This document shows, piece by piece, positions 9,049 through 19,600 of a stretch of DNA of 57,235 bases. The DNA is taken from IMG/VR virus record IMGVR_UViG_3300027747_001100, positions 1 to 57,235 of that record; one strand, given 5' to 3'. The DNA is from a virus. Below the pieces are notes generated by a model. It had not been told where the DNA came from, made no database searches, and worked only from the letters and a program-made list of their open reading frames with translations. Position 1 is the stretch's first letter. Every line of letters starts with the position of its first letter. A program made the position numbers and the translations under genes.

Positions 9049-11045
9049 GTGAACGTTACCCTGGCGGAATAATTTCTAAAAACCCTGTTGTACCAAGTGG
9101 TCCATACCAAACAAGCACAGCATCTGGCACTTGGACACTAGATCAGCAAGCCTATTGGAAAGCACAAAACAACTGGCCCACTACTGGCAATGAACAGCTA
9201 TATGTAGAAGATGTATTTTCTACTTGGTTATATACAGGTAACGGCACTACACAAACTATTACCAATAGCATTGACTTGGCTACTTATGGTGGGTTGGTTT
9301 GGCAAAAAGATAGAGTATCTGCGGGTCAGAGCCATATTTTATGCGACACAGCAAGGGGAGTAAATTCCTTTTTAAGGTCAGATCTTACTTCTGCCGCCGG
9401 AAATAATGGTGGTACAGATGCGGTTTATGCCTTTAACAGCAATGGCTTTTCTACTGGCACAGTAAATGGTACGAGCATAAATTTATCTGGTGATGCTACT
9501 GTTGCTTGGACATTCCGTAAACAACCTAAGTTTTTTGATATAGTTACTTGGTCTGGAAATGACACGGCAGGAAGAACAATTAGCCATTCATTAGGCTCTG
9601 TACCTGGAATGATTATTGTTAAAGCAACTTCAAGAACATCTGGTTGGACTGTATATCATCGCTCTACTGGTGCTACACAATATTTAAATTTAAATACTAC
9701 GGCAGCGGCAGGAACAACTAATATTTATTGGAACGATACAGCGCCAACAAGTACAGTATTTACTGTAGGAAATTCGGCAGCGGTAAATGGTTCAGGTGAA
9801 ACCTATGTAGCCTACCTATTTGCCCATGATGCTGGTGGCTTTGGCACAACAGGAACAGATAATGTAATTAGTTGTAGTGGGTTTACTTCTGATGGTAGTG
9901 GTAATGCTACAGTAAATCTTGGTTATGAACCACAATATGTAATGTATAAAAGGTCAAGTGGAACTTCTGATTGGCTTGTATTCGATGTAATGCGTGGTAT
10001 GAGTTTAACAAGCGGAGCAAAATTAAATCCAAATACTGCAACAGCAGAAGCATCAAATTTATCAATCATTCCAACAGCAACAGGATTTAATCTTGTTAAC
10101 TATTTTGCTAGTTCAGATTACATTTATATGGCAATCCGTAGACCAATGAAAGTGCCTACAGATGCTACTACTGTGTTTAAGCCTGTTGTACAAGGATTTG
10201 ATGGTTTTGTAAATACTGGATTTGTTACGGATTTAATATTTGGAAATCAATATATAGGCAGCAACAATTGGAGATGGGTAGACCGCTTACGTGGTCAAGA
10301 TAGAACATTATTTTCTAATCTTACTAGCTCTGAAGGTATAGAACCTTATTGGAAATTAGATTACAACACAGGTGTTAATTTAACCTATGGTGGAACAATA
10401 CCAAATTGGGTTTGGAGTAATTTCCGCAGAGCACCAGGATTCTTTGATACTGTTTGTTACACAGGAACAGGAAGTGCAACAACACAAGCACATAACCTCG
10501 GAGTAGTTCCTGAGTTAATGATTTTTAAAAAACGAAGTGGCGCTTCAAATTGGTCGGTTTATTCAAAATCATTAAGTGCTACTGACCTTTTATATTTAAG
10601 TTACACAAACGGCGCGAGTACAGACACAAGTGTTTGGAATAGTACAGCACCAACATCTTCTGTTTTTTCTGTTGGAACTAGTGGCGGTGTAAATACTTCT
10701 GGAGGTACTTATGTAGCTTACCTATTTGCCACTTGTGCTGGAGTATCTAAAGTTGGCACTTATACAGGCAACGGAACTACACAAGCTATTTCATGTGGAT
10801 TTACTGGTGGAGCTAGATTTGTATTAATTAAGCGTACTGATGCTGCTGGTGATTGGTATGTTTACAATACCGCTAGAGGAATGACTACACTTACAGACCC
10901 ATATTTATTGTTAAATACTGGAGATGCAGAAGTCGCTACTTTAGGCTCTGTAACAACAACCGCTGGTGGCTTTACTCTTAACGCCGCAATACTTGCCGCA
11001 ATTAATACAAACGGCGCTTCTTACATATTTTTAGCAATAGCTTAA
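9045..11045 (+). CDS. tail fibre protein with two DUF7483-like domains
   Basis: The product has 666 residues. The N-terminus (RYPGGIIS, TASGTWTLDQQ, WPTT) is a short anchor related to that of the 7163 gene. The rest holds two related copies of a beta domain, about residues 60-270 and 450-666. Recurrent elements are YTGNGTTQ, F-RKQPKFFDIVTW versus F-RRAPGFFDTVCY, LGSVPGMIIVK versus LGVVPELMIFK, TAPTSTVFTVG versus TAPTSSVFSVG, and GETYVAYLFA versus GGTYVAYLFA. I associate this pattern with the DUF7483 fibre family. A role in receptor binding is inferred. Confidence 0.7.
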   Translation: MSERYPGGIISKNPVVPSGPYQTSTASGTWTLDQQAYWKAQNNWPTTGNEQLYVEDVFSTWLYTGNGTTQTITNSIDLATYGGLVWQKDRVSAGQSHILCDTARGVNSFLRSDLTSAAGNNGGTDAVYAFNSNGFSTGTVNGTSINLSGDATVAWTFRKQPKFFDIVTWSGNDTAGRTISHSLGSVPGMIIVKATSRTSGWTVYHRSTGATQYLNLNTTAAAGTTNIYWNDTAPTSTVFTVGNSAAVNGSGETYVAYLFAHDAGGFGTTGTDNVISCSGFTSDGSGNATVNLGYEPQYVMYKRSSGTSDWLVFDVMRGMSLTSGAKLNPNTATAEASNLSIIPTATGFNLVNYFASSDYIYMAIRRPMKVPTDATTVFKPVVQGFDGFVNTGFVTDLIFGNQYIGSNNWRWVDRLRGQDRTLFSNLTSSEGIEPYWKLDYNTGVNLTYGGTIPNWVWSNFRRAPGFFDTVCYTGTGSATTQAHNLGVVPELMIFKKRSGASNWSVYSKSLSATDLLYLSYTNGASTDTSVWNSTAPTSSVFSVGTSGGVNTSGGTYVAYLFATCAGVSKVGTYTGNGTTQAISCGFTGGARFVLIKRTDAAGDWYVYNTARGMTTLTDPYLLLNTGDAEVATLGSVTTTAGGFTLNAAILAAINTNGASYIFLAIA

Positions 11046-11055
11046 AGGAAAAATC

Positions 11056-11562
11056 ATGGGATACAGAATTAAATCAACAGGCGAGTATGCGGCAACAGAC
11101 TTTGCGCTTTACTCACTTTTTAAAAACGAGCTGGCAAATAACACGCCTATCACGCCAGACGCTTTGCAAACCCTAGGTATTGACGTTGTCCTCGAGGGAC
11201 CACAAGCCACAGGCGGCACAGTCTACCAGTACAGTATGTTTAACGGTTTAGAGCAAATTGATGGCACTTGGTACACTAAGTACACACTGGGTCCTGTCTT
11301 TACCGACACACCTGCTACAGATGATAGCCCAGCTAAGACAGCAGCCGAAAACGAAGCAGCTTACAAAGCAATCAAAGATGCTGAACGGGCTCAAAACGTG
11401 CGTAACCAACGCAATGAACTGCTTAAAGATTCTGACTGGACACAGATAGCTGATTCCCCTGTTAATAAAGAAGATTGGGCGGCTTATCGTCAATCCTTAC
11501 GCAATTTGCCTAGCGCAGAAGGTTTTCCTTGGACAGTTACTTTTCCTAGCAAACCAGCATGA
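11056..11562 (+). CDS. tail fibre assembly/chaperone-like protein
   Basis: The product has 168 residues. The C-terminal part has the pattern RNQRNELLKDSDWTQIADSP, W-AYRQSLRNLP, GFPWTVTFPSKP, well known in tail fibre assembly proteins and the C-termini of phage tail proteins. The N-terminus is MGYRIKSTGEYAATDFALYS. It directly follows the two-domain fibre gene, as expected for its chaperone or tip. Its stop overlaps the next start by four bases (ATGA). Confidence 0.65.
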   Translation: MGYRIKSTGEYAATDFALYSLFKNELANNTPITPDALQTLGIDVVLEGPQATGGTVYQYSMFNGLEQIDGTWYTKYTLGPVFTDTPATDDSPAKTAAENEAAYKAIKDAERAQNVRNQRNELLKDSDWTQIADSPVNKEDWAAYRQSLRNLPSAEGFPWTVTFPSKPA

Positions 11563-11714
11563 AAAATATTCCACTATCAATAGCACTTATCAACAGCATT
11601 CTTGGTTATTTAGGTAAGCAACCATATGAAGAAACATTTCAGTTGATTGCTGCAATTCAAGAAGAAGCTAAGAACCAGACTAAAGATCAACCAATTGACT
11701 TAGCAAGCGAATGA
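11559..11714 (+). CDS. small conserved-type protein of 51 residues before the lysis genes
   Basis: ATG at 11559 overlaps the preceding stop (ATGA), and its own TGA overlaps the next ATG at 11711. The product starts MKNIPLSIALINSILGYLGK and then contains PYEETFQLIAAIQEEAKNQ, an amphipathic helical pattern without a clear membrane span. Double stop/start coupling and codon use like its neighbours support a real gene. The function is unknown. The position fits a lysis-cassette or tail-accessory protein. Confidence 0.7.
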   Translation: MKNIPLSIALINSILGYLGKQPYEETFQLIAAIQEEAKNQTKDQPIDLASE

Positions 11715-11926
11715 ATATGTCTTTTGAAATTGACCCAGTTAAATACGGACAGCTTTGGGAAAAAGTTGATCAGTTAACCGCCAAAGTAGACAAGCTAGAA
11801 GAAGGCATGGAAGAGCTTTTAGCTTTAGCCAATAAAGGCAGAGGCGGTTTCTGGGCTGGCATGGTTATTGTGTCTGCTTTATCCACAATAGTCGGTTATA
11901 TAAGTCACTACTTTTCATCAAAATGA
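11711..11926 (+). CDS. coiled-coil protein with C-terminal membrane segment (lysis accessory or holin-like)
   Basis: The product has 71 residues; a second possible start is ATG 11717. Residues 10-40 are a heptad-like coiled coil (LWEKVDQLTAKVDKLEEGME). Residues about 47-67 are one membrane segment (FWAGMVIVSALSTIVGYI). This layout resembles XhlA-type hemolysin or holin-accessory proteins. It lies directly before a 3-TM holin and an endolysin, with its stop overlapping the holin ATG by four bases, so it probably acts in lysis at the inner membrane. Confidence 0.65.
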   Translation: MNMSFEIDPVKYGQLWEKVDQLTAKVDKLEEGMEELLALANKGRGGFWAGMVIVSALSTIVGYISHYFSSK

Positions 11927-12291
11927 TCTTAGAAACTATTATCGGTGCTTTAGTACCTGTTGGCATAGACGGAATTAAAAGTCTTATTGGCATGGTGACA
12001 GGCGGCGTTAAGCCTATTTCTGTTGATGAACAAATTAAACTAGACCAAAATGAAGTAAATAAGCTACAAGCTATCGCAGCATTAGACAATCCTTATGGCA
12101 CACCTAGTCAATGGGTTATTGATTTAAGAGCTTCTAGCCGCTACTTAGGCGCTTTATTTGTGATTGTTGTAGGTATTGGTACATTGTTCTTGTCTGTCAC
12201 TCCTGAAATACAAAGAATCGGTGTTGAAGCAGCAAACATTGCTTTTGGGTTTTTATTTGGCACTCGGATTATGGCTAATCTTAAAAAATGA
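11923..12291 (+). CDS. holin, 3-TM family
   Basis: The product has 122 residues. A hydrophobic N-terminus (ILETIIGALVPVGIDGI) is followed by a charged linker, the conserved-looking WVIDLRASSRYLGAL stretch and two further hydrophobic segments (LFVIVVGIGTLFLSV and AANIAFGFLFGTRIM). The pattern fits the phage/GTA 3-TM holin superfamily. The known role is to form holes in the inner membrane at a timed moment. It overlaps its upstream neighbour and the endolysin by four bases each, giving a compact lysis cassette. Confidence 0.75.
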   Translation: MILETIIGALVPVGIDGIKSLIGMVTGGVKPISVDEQIKLDQNEVNKLQAIAALDNPYGTPSQWVIDLRASSRYLGALFVIVVGIGTLFLSVTPEIQRIGVEAANIAFGFLFGTRIMANLKK

Positions 12292-12716
12292 AACTGACTG
12301 ATCACTTTACTCTTGAAGAACTAACTTATACTGACCATCGAGAGTTAAGTAATGAGCCTAATGAATCTGAAACAGCCAATTTAGAAAGACTAGCTCTGTT
12401 TCTCGAGTTAGTAAAAGAGACTCTTGGTGGCAAACCGATCATGGTTAATAGCGCATTTCGGTCCAAAGCAGTAAATGATGCGGTAGGTTCAAAAGATAGT
12501 AGTCAGCATCGCATTGGATGTGCAGCGGATATTCGTGTTCCAGGTGTAACACCAGATGAAGTGGTTAAAACCATCATTGCTAGTAAGATCGGATATGATC
12601 AGATTATTCGTGAGTTTGACCGATGGACACATATCAGTATTCCAAACAAATTAACTGACAACCCACGTCGTCAAGCTCTGATTATTGATAAAGCCGGTAC
12701 ACGGCCCTACGTATAA
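12288..12716 (+). CDS. endolysin, peptidase M15 (VanY/DD-carboxypeptidase-like)
   Basis: The product has 142 residues and is one M15-type catalytic domain. It shows SAFRS (residues 55-59), SxHxxGxAxD (SQHRIGCAAD, His74 and Asp81) and W-x-H (Trp113, His115), which supply the zinc ligands and active-site residues of M15_3 peptidases. The known activity is cleavage of peptide cross-links in peptidoglycan. It has no signal peptide, so it needs the preceding holin to reach the wall. It is the last gene of the lysis cassette. Confidence 0.88.
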   Translation: MKLTDHFTLEELTYTDHRELSNEPNESETANLERLALFLELVKETLGGKPIMVNSAFRSKAVNDAVGSKDSSQHRIGCAADIRVPGVTPDEVVKTIIASKIGYDQIIREFDRWTHISIPNKLTDNPRRQALIIDKAGTRPYV

Positions 12717-12745
12717 TATAAAATGGCAAATAAAAGGGTTACCAA

Positions 12746-13378
12746 ATGACCGTTTCTTTCGTACTTACGTATGACTCGCTGACAACGACTGTGTTGCAGT
12801 ATTTAGAGCGCAACGATCCAGCAACTGTTAATCAGATACCTACTTTCATTACTATGTGCGAGTTTGAAATTGCACAGCAGATCAAGACTTTAGGTCAAAT
12901 GCAAGTTGTTGAAAGTACTATGCTAGCAGGCAATCCGGTTATACAGAAACCTGCTAGATGGCGTAAGACGGTATCATTTAATGTGGTTGTAGATGGGTCA
13001 CGAGAGCCGGTCTATTTACGGAAATATGAATACATTAAAGCCTATGCTCCGAATGCTTCAGTGACCGGGCAGCCCCTTTACTACGGGGATTATGACTATG
13101 AGCATTGGTTAGTTGGGCCAACGCCTGATAAAAATTACAATTTTGAAGTTTTATTTTATGAGCGTATTGCTCCTTTGTCTTCTGAAAACCAAACAAATTG
13201 GCTGACTCAGTATGCTCCAAATGCAATGCTATTTGGTACACTGTTACAAGCTATGCCATTCTTAAAGAATGATCAACGAGTTATATTCCAACAAAAATAT
13301 GATCAAGCTATGGCAATGCTGAAGACAGAAGACGTTACTCGCATTGGCGATCGCCAAGCAATTGCTATTGAAAGCTAA
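12746..13378 (+). CDS. tail or connector protein (head completion/tail adaptor type)
   Basis: The product has 210 residues. Its helical N-terminus (YDSLTTTVLQYLERNDPATV) is followed by a long helix (FITMCEFEIAQQIKTLGQM) and the strand region PARWRKTVSFNVV. The segment FEVLFYERIAPLSSENQTNW leads to a final helical part that includes LLQAMPFLKND. This arrangement recurs in phage connector and tail-adaptor proteins. A TATAAT box at 12712 might give a local promoter, but no good -35 is present. It follows the lysis genes and precedes two tail-region genes. Confidence 0.65.
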   Translation: MTVSFVLTYDSLTTTVLQYLERNDPATVNQIPTFITMCEFEIAQQIKTLGQMQVVESTMLAGNPVIQKPARWRKTVSFNVVVDGSREPVYLRKYEYIKAYAPNASVTGQPLYYGDYDYEHWLVGPTPDKNYNFEVLFYERIAPLSSENQTNWLTQYAPNAMLFGTLLQAMPFLKNDQRVIFQQKYDQAMAMLKTEDVTRIGDRQAIAIES

Positions 13379-13380
13379 TT

Positions 13381-14610
13381 ATGACATCTTATGTAAACCC
13401 ATTCACAGGTCAAACAATTCAACCAAGTCAAGTTGGCTATGAAAAGCTAACAATTAGTACAGACACCATTCTTCAATGGCCTGTTAACGGTAACACAAAT
13501 GATGTAGTTGCTAACATTATTGAAGTTACTGCAACAGTTAATACAAATCTTAAACTAATTATGCCTGCTGCTACTCAAGTATCAGTAGGCCAAAGTGTTT
13601 TAGTTAAGAACATTGGTTCATACTCATTTACAGTCACAAAAAGTGACGGTACTACAATTATTTCAGTGGCTTCAGGTATTGCGCAATACATTTATCTTAC
13701 TGACAATACAACCATACCTGGAACTTGGTCAGTAGTTCAATTTGGTGCTGGAACAAGTTCTGCCAATGCTTCAGCTTTAGCAGGCTACGGATTAAAAGCA
13801 ATTGACACTACTTTAAATCAGTCATATAATCTTGTTGCTTACTATTCCAATACTGCTTTTACTGCCGCAAATAGAGCAGAATTTGCTGTTTGGCAAAGTG
13901 GTGTAGGTACATTTACTCTTCCGTCAGCTACAAGTGTAAGCAATAACTGGTTTATTAATATTCGTAATAATGGAACAGGCATTCTTACTATTGCTCCGGT
14001 AGGTTCTGACACTATTGACGGTGCTAGTAATAAACAGTTACAACTTACAGAGTCTTTAGTTCTTGTATCTGACGGTGCTGGAAAATTTAATTCGTTTGGT
14101 TATGGGCAATCTGCCACATTCTTTTTTACGCAATTAGCATTAGATCTTACAGGTCTTGGCCCTACTGTTACTCTTTCTTCAGCACAATCTGCCAATTTAA
14201 TTCAAGAATACTTTGGAACATTAGTAGCCAATACAACTATTATATTGCCACCTACAGTTCAGTTGTATACTGTTACAAACAATACTACAGGCGCATATAC
14301 TCTAAAGTTTTCAACAGGCACACTTGGCGCATCAACAGTACTTGTTGGACAAAACCAAACTTTAATTATTGTCTGTGATGGTACAAACGTCTATAATGCA
14401 AATAGTTCTGCAATTTCATCATTGCCTAGTTTAACTTTAAATCCAGGTTCTGCAGCTTCACCTTCATTAAATTTTTCAGGCAATACAACTACTGGCATAT
14501 ATCAACCGTCTAGTGGACAAATAGGCTTTTCATTAAACGGCACTAATAAAATGACATTAAGCTCAACCGGATTAGCTGTTATTAACGGCATTTCTGGAGG
14601 ATCATTTTGA
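13381..14610 (+). CDS. virion structural protein (tail/fibre-like, beta-rich)
   Basis: The product has 409 residues, begins MTSYVNPFTGQTIQPSQVGY and is rich in Thr, Asn, Ser and Ile. Three to four similar beta blocks can be seen (for example LKLIMPAATQVSVGQSVLVK, ITIL-PPTVQLYTVTN and FTLPSATSVSNNWFINI). Each has the theme polar strand, NNTxG turn, TLK/TVT strand. The C-terminus ends SLNFSGNTTTGIYQP, IGFSLNGTNKMTLSSTG, a motif common in phage fibres before trimer tips. It overlaps the next gene by four bases. A tail spike or nozzle-associated role is likely. Confidence 0.65.
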   Translation: MTSYVNPFTGQTIQPSQVGYEKLTISTDTILQWPVNGNTNDVVANIIEVTATVNTNLKLIMPAATQVSVGQSVLVKNIGSYSFTVTKSDGTTIISVASGIAQYIYLTDNTTIPGTWSVVQFGAGTSSANASALAGYGLKAIDTTLNQSYNLVAYYSNTAFTAANRAEFAVWQSGVGTFTLPSATSVSNNWFINIRNNGTGILTIAPVGSDTIDGASNKQLQLTESLVLVSDGAGKFNSFGYGQSATFFFTQLALDLTGLGPTVTLSSAQSANLIQEYFGTLVANTTIILPPTVQLYTVTNNTTGAYTLKFSTGTLGASTVLVGQNQTLIIVCDGTNVYNANSSAISSLPSLTLNPGSAASPSLNFSGNTTTGIYQPSSGQIGFSLNGTNKMTLSSTGLAVINGISGGSF

Positions 14611-16442
14611 CAGCTAAGGTTATATCTCTTCAGATTAAGCCAGGCATTCAGCGCGACGGTACATTATTTGATGCGCCAACATATGTTGATGGGCGCTGGG
14701 TAAGATTTCAGCGCGGTCGACCAAGGAAAATGAAAGGATATAGAGGCATTTTTATAAATGCTGCAGGCATTAGCCGTGGCATGTATATGAATTCTCAAAA
14801 TGGTCTAAACTATATCTATTCTGGAACAAATAACAAGTTACAGATGTGGACAACAGACAATAATAATGGTGTTGGTTCTGGGCCTTATGATATTGCTTTT
14901 GGCGGCGGTATACTAACACTAACTGGTAGAGTAGCTGGAACTTCATACACTACAGGAACATACACAGGAGTTAGTCTTACAGGTGGTACAGGCGCTGGTG
15001 CAAAAGCAACGATTGTTGTTTCTTCAGGCGGTGTTTCATCAGTAACACTAACTACAGCCGGCACAGGCTATACAGTAGGCGATGTTTTAAGCGCTACTTC
15101 AGCAACTATTGGTGGAACAGGTTCTGGGTTTAAAATCAATGTTGCAACTGTTATCACTTCTTATACTGCTAATGCTAATAATCTTTGGCAGTTTGACAAT
15201 GGTTTTGATGTGGCAGGCGGTGTGTCATACTTACTTGCACATCCTGGTCAAAATTTAACAGACATTGACAGTACTGTTAATGTTCCTGTACTATATGGTG
15301 ACTTTCCAGGCGGCACAATGGCTGAGTTAACTGATAGTCAAGGTTCAACTCCTTCAGGTGATGTCATTAGCGTGTCAGGTGGTTGTGTTATGCTTCACCC
15401 ATACTTATTTGTCTATGGCAATAATGGGTTTATTAAAAATAGCTCTGCAGGTAACTTCTTTGATTGGAACTCTGCAGATGCTAACGAAACAAACGTAGCC
15501 ACAGGTAAAATTGTTAAAGGGCTACCAGTTCGTGGCGGTACAACAGCACCTTCAGGTTTATTTTGGTCAACAGACTCTTTAGTTCGTGTGTCATATACGC
15601 CTACAACAGTAAGCGGTTCAACATTGTATTGGCGCTATGACATCATTACTAGTCAGTCTTCTATTATGTCTAGTCAATGTGTTATTGAATATGACGGTAT
15701 TTATTTCTGGGTTGGTGTTGATCGATTCTTAATGTACAACGGTGTTGTAACAGAAATACCAAATTCAATGAACTTTAACTATTTCTTTGACAATTTAAAC
15801 TATGCTCAAAGGCAAAAAGTCTGGGCTAGTAAGATTCCTCGTTGGGGTGAAATTTGGTGGTTCTTTCCTAACGGTGATTCTGAAGAATGTAATGATGCGG
15901 TAGTATTTAATGTTCGTGAACAAGTCTGGTATGATGCCGGAACTGCTATTGGTGCTCGTAGATCGGCTGGTGTATTCTCTGAAGTTTTCCGTTTTCCTGT
16001 CTGGGCAGGAACAGAACAAAATTCAACAAATGGTTATACTTTATGGCAGCATGAAACAGGCACTGATGAAATTTATTTAAACAATGTAGATGCAATTCAA
16101 AGCTATTTTGAAACTAACAATATTGGTTGGGTAACAGGCGGCCCAGGCGTTGATGAAGCTTCAGGGCCTAATAAATGGATTCATTTAGAACGTGTTGAGC
16201 CTAACTTTAACCAATCTGAAGACATGAATATGTACATTACAGGCCCAAGTTATGCACAAGGCCCTGATGATCTTAGTGACCCATATGTATTTGCACCTGA
16301 CACACTTAAAATTGATTTACGTGAACAACGACGTGAAATGAGAATTAAGTTTGAAAGCAATACAATTCGTGGCAACTATGAAATGGGTCAGATTTTACTC
16401 TCTGCAGATCTTGGAGACGAGAGAGGCACAGGCAACCCATGA
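14607..16442 (+). CDS. tail/nozzle protein (packaged DNA stabilisation type)
   Basis: The product has 611 residues. The N-terminus has the pattern DGTLFDAPTYVDGRWVRFQR, GRPRKMKGYRG, MYMNSQNGLNYIYSGTNN found in phage proteins that close the portal and form the tail nozzle (P22 gp10-like or tail tubular B-like, beta-propeller). Repeated strands such as SLVRVSYTP, YYDGIYFWVGVDRFLMYNG-type segments and WWFFPNGDSEECNDAVVF support a propeller. A Gly/Thr-rich stretch near residues 105-185 looks like an inserted collagen-like or beta domain. The start overlaps the previous stop (ATGA). Confidence 0.65.
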   Translation: MTAKVISLQIKPGIQRDGTLFDAPTYVDGRWVRFQRGRPRKMKGYRGIFINAAGISRGMYMNSQNGLNYIYSGTNNKLQMWTTDNNNGVGSGPYDIAFGGGILTLTGRVAGTSYTTGTYTGVSLTGGTGAGAKATIVVSSGGVSSVTLTTAGTGYTVGDVLSATSATIGGTGSGFKINVATVITSYTANANNLWQFDNGFDVAGGVSYLLAHPGQNLTDIDSTVNVPVLYGDFPGGTMAELTDSQGSTPSGDVISVSGGCVMLHPYLFVYGNNGFIKNSSAGNFFDWNSADANETNVATGKIVKGLPVRGGTTAPSGLFWSTDSLVRVSYTPTTVSGSTLYWRYDIITSQSSIMSSQCVIEYDGIYFWVGVDRFLMYNGVVTEIPNSMNFNYFFDNLNYAQRQKVWASKIPRWGEIWWFFPNGDSEECNDAVVFNVREQVWYDAGTAIGARRSAGVFSEVFRFPVWAGTEQNSTNGYTLWQHETGTDEIYLNNVDAIQSYFETNNIGWVTGGPGVDEASGPNKWIHLERVEPNFNQSEDMNMYITGPSYAQGPDDLSDPYVFAPDTLKIDLREQRREMRIKFESNTIRGNYEMGQILLSADLGDERGTGNP

Positions 16443-16669
16443 TAAGTTACGACCCTAGATATATGAAATGGGACAACTGGTGTGCTTTAATGGCAGAGCT
16501 ATTTGCGCCTAATCAACTTGGTACATTACCTGAAGACAAATGGGTTGATTGGGCAGCAGGTCTAAACGGTATTGGTTATTTTACAGAAAACGGTGTACCT
16601 GATCCACGTGGTTTTAAAACTTGGCAAGACTGGGCAGCTGCTCTTTGTGGCATAATTAGTATTCGATAA
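16439..16669 (+). CDS. small Trp-rich conserved-type protein
   Basis: The product has 76 residues, with tryptophans and short helices (YMKWDNWCALMAEL, KWVDWAAGLN, FKTWQDWAAALCG). The internal similarity between W-DW-A segments suggests two short related halves. Its start overlaps the nozzle gene stop by four bases and it ends one base before the next gene, so it belongs to the virion transcript. The function is unknown. Confidence 0.65.
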   Translation: MISYDPRYMKWDNWCALMAELFAPNQLGTLPEDKWVDWAAGLNGIGYFTENGVPDPRGFKTWQDWAAALCGIISIR

Positions 16670-16670
16670 C

Positions 16671-19600
16671 ATGGCACTCGAAACTTTAAACTCTACTGAC
16701 CCGATTGCTGGACTATACGATAGTGTGTTTAAGCGTGCGCCTGATGCTGCTGGATTAGAATTTTGGAAAAATGCATATAACACAGGCACTTCACTAGAAC
16801 AAATTAAAAATGCGTTTCAAAATTCACAAGAAGCACAAGCAAACCCTTATGTTAATACACTTGGTGGTACAGGCGCCAATCTTGAGCAAGGTTTTGTAAA
16901 CCCAAATCGAGATAATGCTTTACCTAGTAATGTTCAAGCAACAACACAGCAAACATCACTGCCAACTGGAACAGCAGGCACAACACTTAATGCTACTCAA
17001 ATGGCTTCTACGGTTCCAGATCCAAATGAGGCAGCTATTACAAGTTTGTACGATAGTGTGCTTAAACGAACACCGGATGCTTCTGGTTTAGCATTTTGGA
17101 CACAAGCAGCAAAAAATGGAATGTCTTTAGCTGACATTAAATCGTCTATTGCGGCTTCACAAGAAGGCACAGCAACAACTGCAGTTAATAACCTTTACAC
17201 AAACTATACTGGAACAGCACCAACTGCAACTCAGTTAAATGATGCAAAGACACAGCTTAGTTCTGGCAAGACGGTAGATGATGTAACAAAGAGCTTATTA
17301 GCTACTCCGACTACTAAGACTTCTATTGAAAAATTAATTACTCAGATGTATGATGATCGTCTAGGTCGAGTACCTGATGCAAATGGGTTATCGTTCTGGT
17401 CTTCTAAAGTGCTTAACGGTCAAATGACATTAGCGGATGTTGCTAAACAAATTGGTACCTCATCAGAAGGATCAACAGCCGCTTCAGTTGCTAATATTTT
17501 CCAGCAATATACCGGAAAACTCCCTACGCCACAAGAATTAGCAGATGCTCAAGCTTTGTTAAGATCTGGTAAAACAATAGATGACGTAACAAAAAACTTA
17601 GCAGCTAATGTAGCTAATAAGCCTGCTGTTGAAAAACTAGTTTCTCAGATATATACAGACCGTTTAGGTCATTCGCCTGATGCAAGTGGTTTAGCTTTTT
17701 GGACTTCCAAAATAACCGCTGGAACAATGACATTAGCTGATGTTGCTAAACAGATTGGCGGGTCAACCGAAAGCACAGCATTCCAAAATGATCCTGTTAT
17801 AAAGCTCTATCAGCAATATGTAGGTCGTACACCTTCGTTAGCAGAGTCTGATTTTTGGAGAACACAACTGTCTAAAGGCATACCTCCAGCAGAGATTGCT
17901 AAAGGAATTGCTTTATCTGATGAAGGCATTAAATATTCAACAACTAATTTAAAAGCAATTTTAACAGCACAAATAGGTGCTGATTTTGTTAACAGTTTAA
18001 CTCCATCACAAATTACGCAATATGCTACTTTGCTTGCAGACCCTAGTTTAACTACTCGAGCACCAAAGTTGTCACAAGATCAATTTGACTCTAATTACTA
18101 TTTAGCTCAAAACCCCGATGTTGTTAGAAATGGTTTTGACCCTTATACGCATTACAAACAGTTCGGATATAATGAAGGCCGCGCCGGTAGTGCAACTGAT
18201 AAAATTCAAATAGCCAAAACTAATGACGACAAGATAAGAGATATTTATGGTCAAATGGCAAAAGACCCAGTGCTTGGTGAAAAGATAAAAGCAAGCAGTC
18301 CACTTTTATATGAGGCAGTAACGCCATTAACTGACATTGGTGGTAAGTTGATTAATGGAACGCTTAATTATAACTATGGCTCATACAATGATTTACCTAT
18401 TTTAAATGCAAATGTTGCACTTGCTGCTGTAGGCGATGGCAATGTAATGACTAACTTTTCTCATAAGCGTGGCCATATTACCGATAATCTTGGGTGGCAA
18501 GGAACTGGATATAGTGGGAAAATTTTACGAGGCGCTGACGCTGTTGGTGTAACTGTTAATCTTGATGAAGACGGTAATGTCGGTAGTTATTCCGGGTTAA
18601 ACGAAGCCGCTGATTTGCTTGGAATTGACAAGAATCAATTTAAAGATAAACAAGTTCCACTTTTAACTAAAGATGTAAGAGATAGTGACGGCAATGTAGT
18701 ATCAATAGCTGGCCAACCGGTTTATAAAACAGATGGAAACGGCGACTACCTATATGATGATAAGGGTCAGCTAATACCAAAAATGCGTACAATAACCGCA
18801 GAGTCACAGCTTTACGACGCCGTTGATAAAGCGTCAAAAAGCATTTGGTCTGTAACACTTAACTCACTTGAACCTGGCCAAGCAGTTGAAAAAGGTTCAA
18901 GAAGCTTCCAAACTGCACTATATAGACAAGAAGGCGATAAGTTATTAGCTATTTCTAAGGCTGTGTCACACGGCGGTGTGTATAACATGGATATATACAC
19001 TGGCGGTAGCGGATTTAACTTTGGTCGTGATATAGCACCAGGCCTTGTTTTTGTCGGAACAGCTGCATTAACCATGGCTACACTAGGAGGTTCAGCTCCA
19101 TTAACAGCAATTGGTGCAGGTGTAGGCTTAACTGGCTCAGCAGCCACCATTGCCGGTGGCGTTATTGTTGGTGCAACCATGGGAGGTCTAAATGCATCAG
19201 CATCTGGCCAAGACCCAGGCAAAGGCATATTAACTGGTGCTGCTATCGGCGGCATCACATCTTCGATGCAACCGCTAATGAATACAGGACCTGTAGCCGG
19301 CGTGCTTAAAGATGTTTCAGAAGCATCAGGTGGCTTTTATACTCAACAACAACTTGGAAGTATTGTTGGTACAACTTTAGCAACTACTGTAGGTAGTGCA
19401 GTTAAAGGCGCAAATGGAGATCAGATTTTTGAAGCATTTGCCACGTCTTTAGCGGCTAATGGTATTAGCCAAACTGGTGTAAGCGCCATTACTTCTGCAT
19501 TAAAAGATGTTGTATCTCCAGACACAATGGCTAAGATTGCACGAGCTACACAAATTGCTGGAAGCACTGTAGCAACATCTGCATTAAGCGGTAAGAACCA

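Noticed and set aside
18812-19258. 148-residue minus-strand Pro/Ala-rich frame
   Set aside because: Opposite the Gly/Ala-rich part of the 1548-residue gene; the composition is explained by the reverse of that repeat-like coding.
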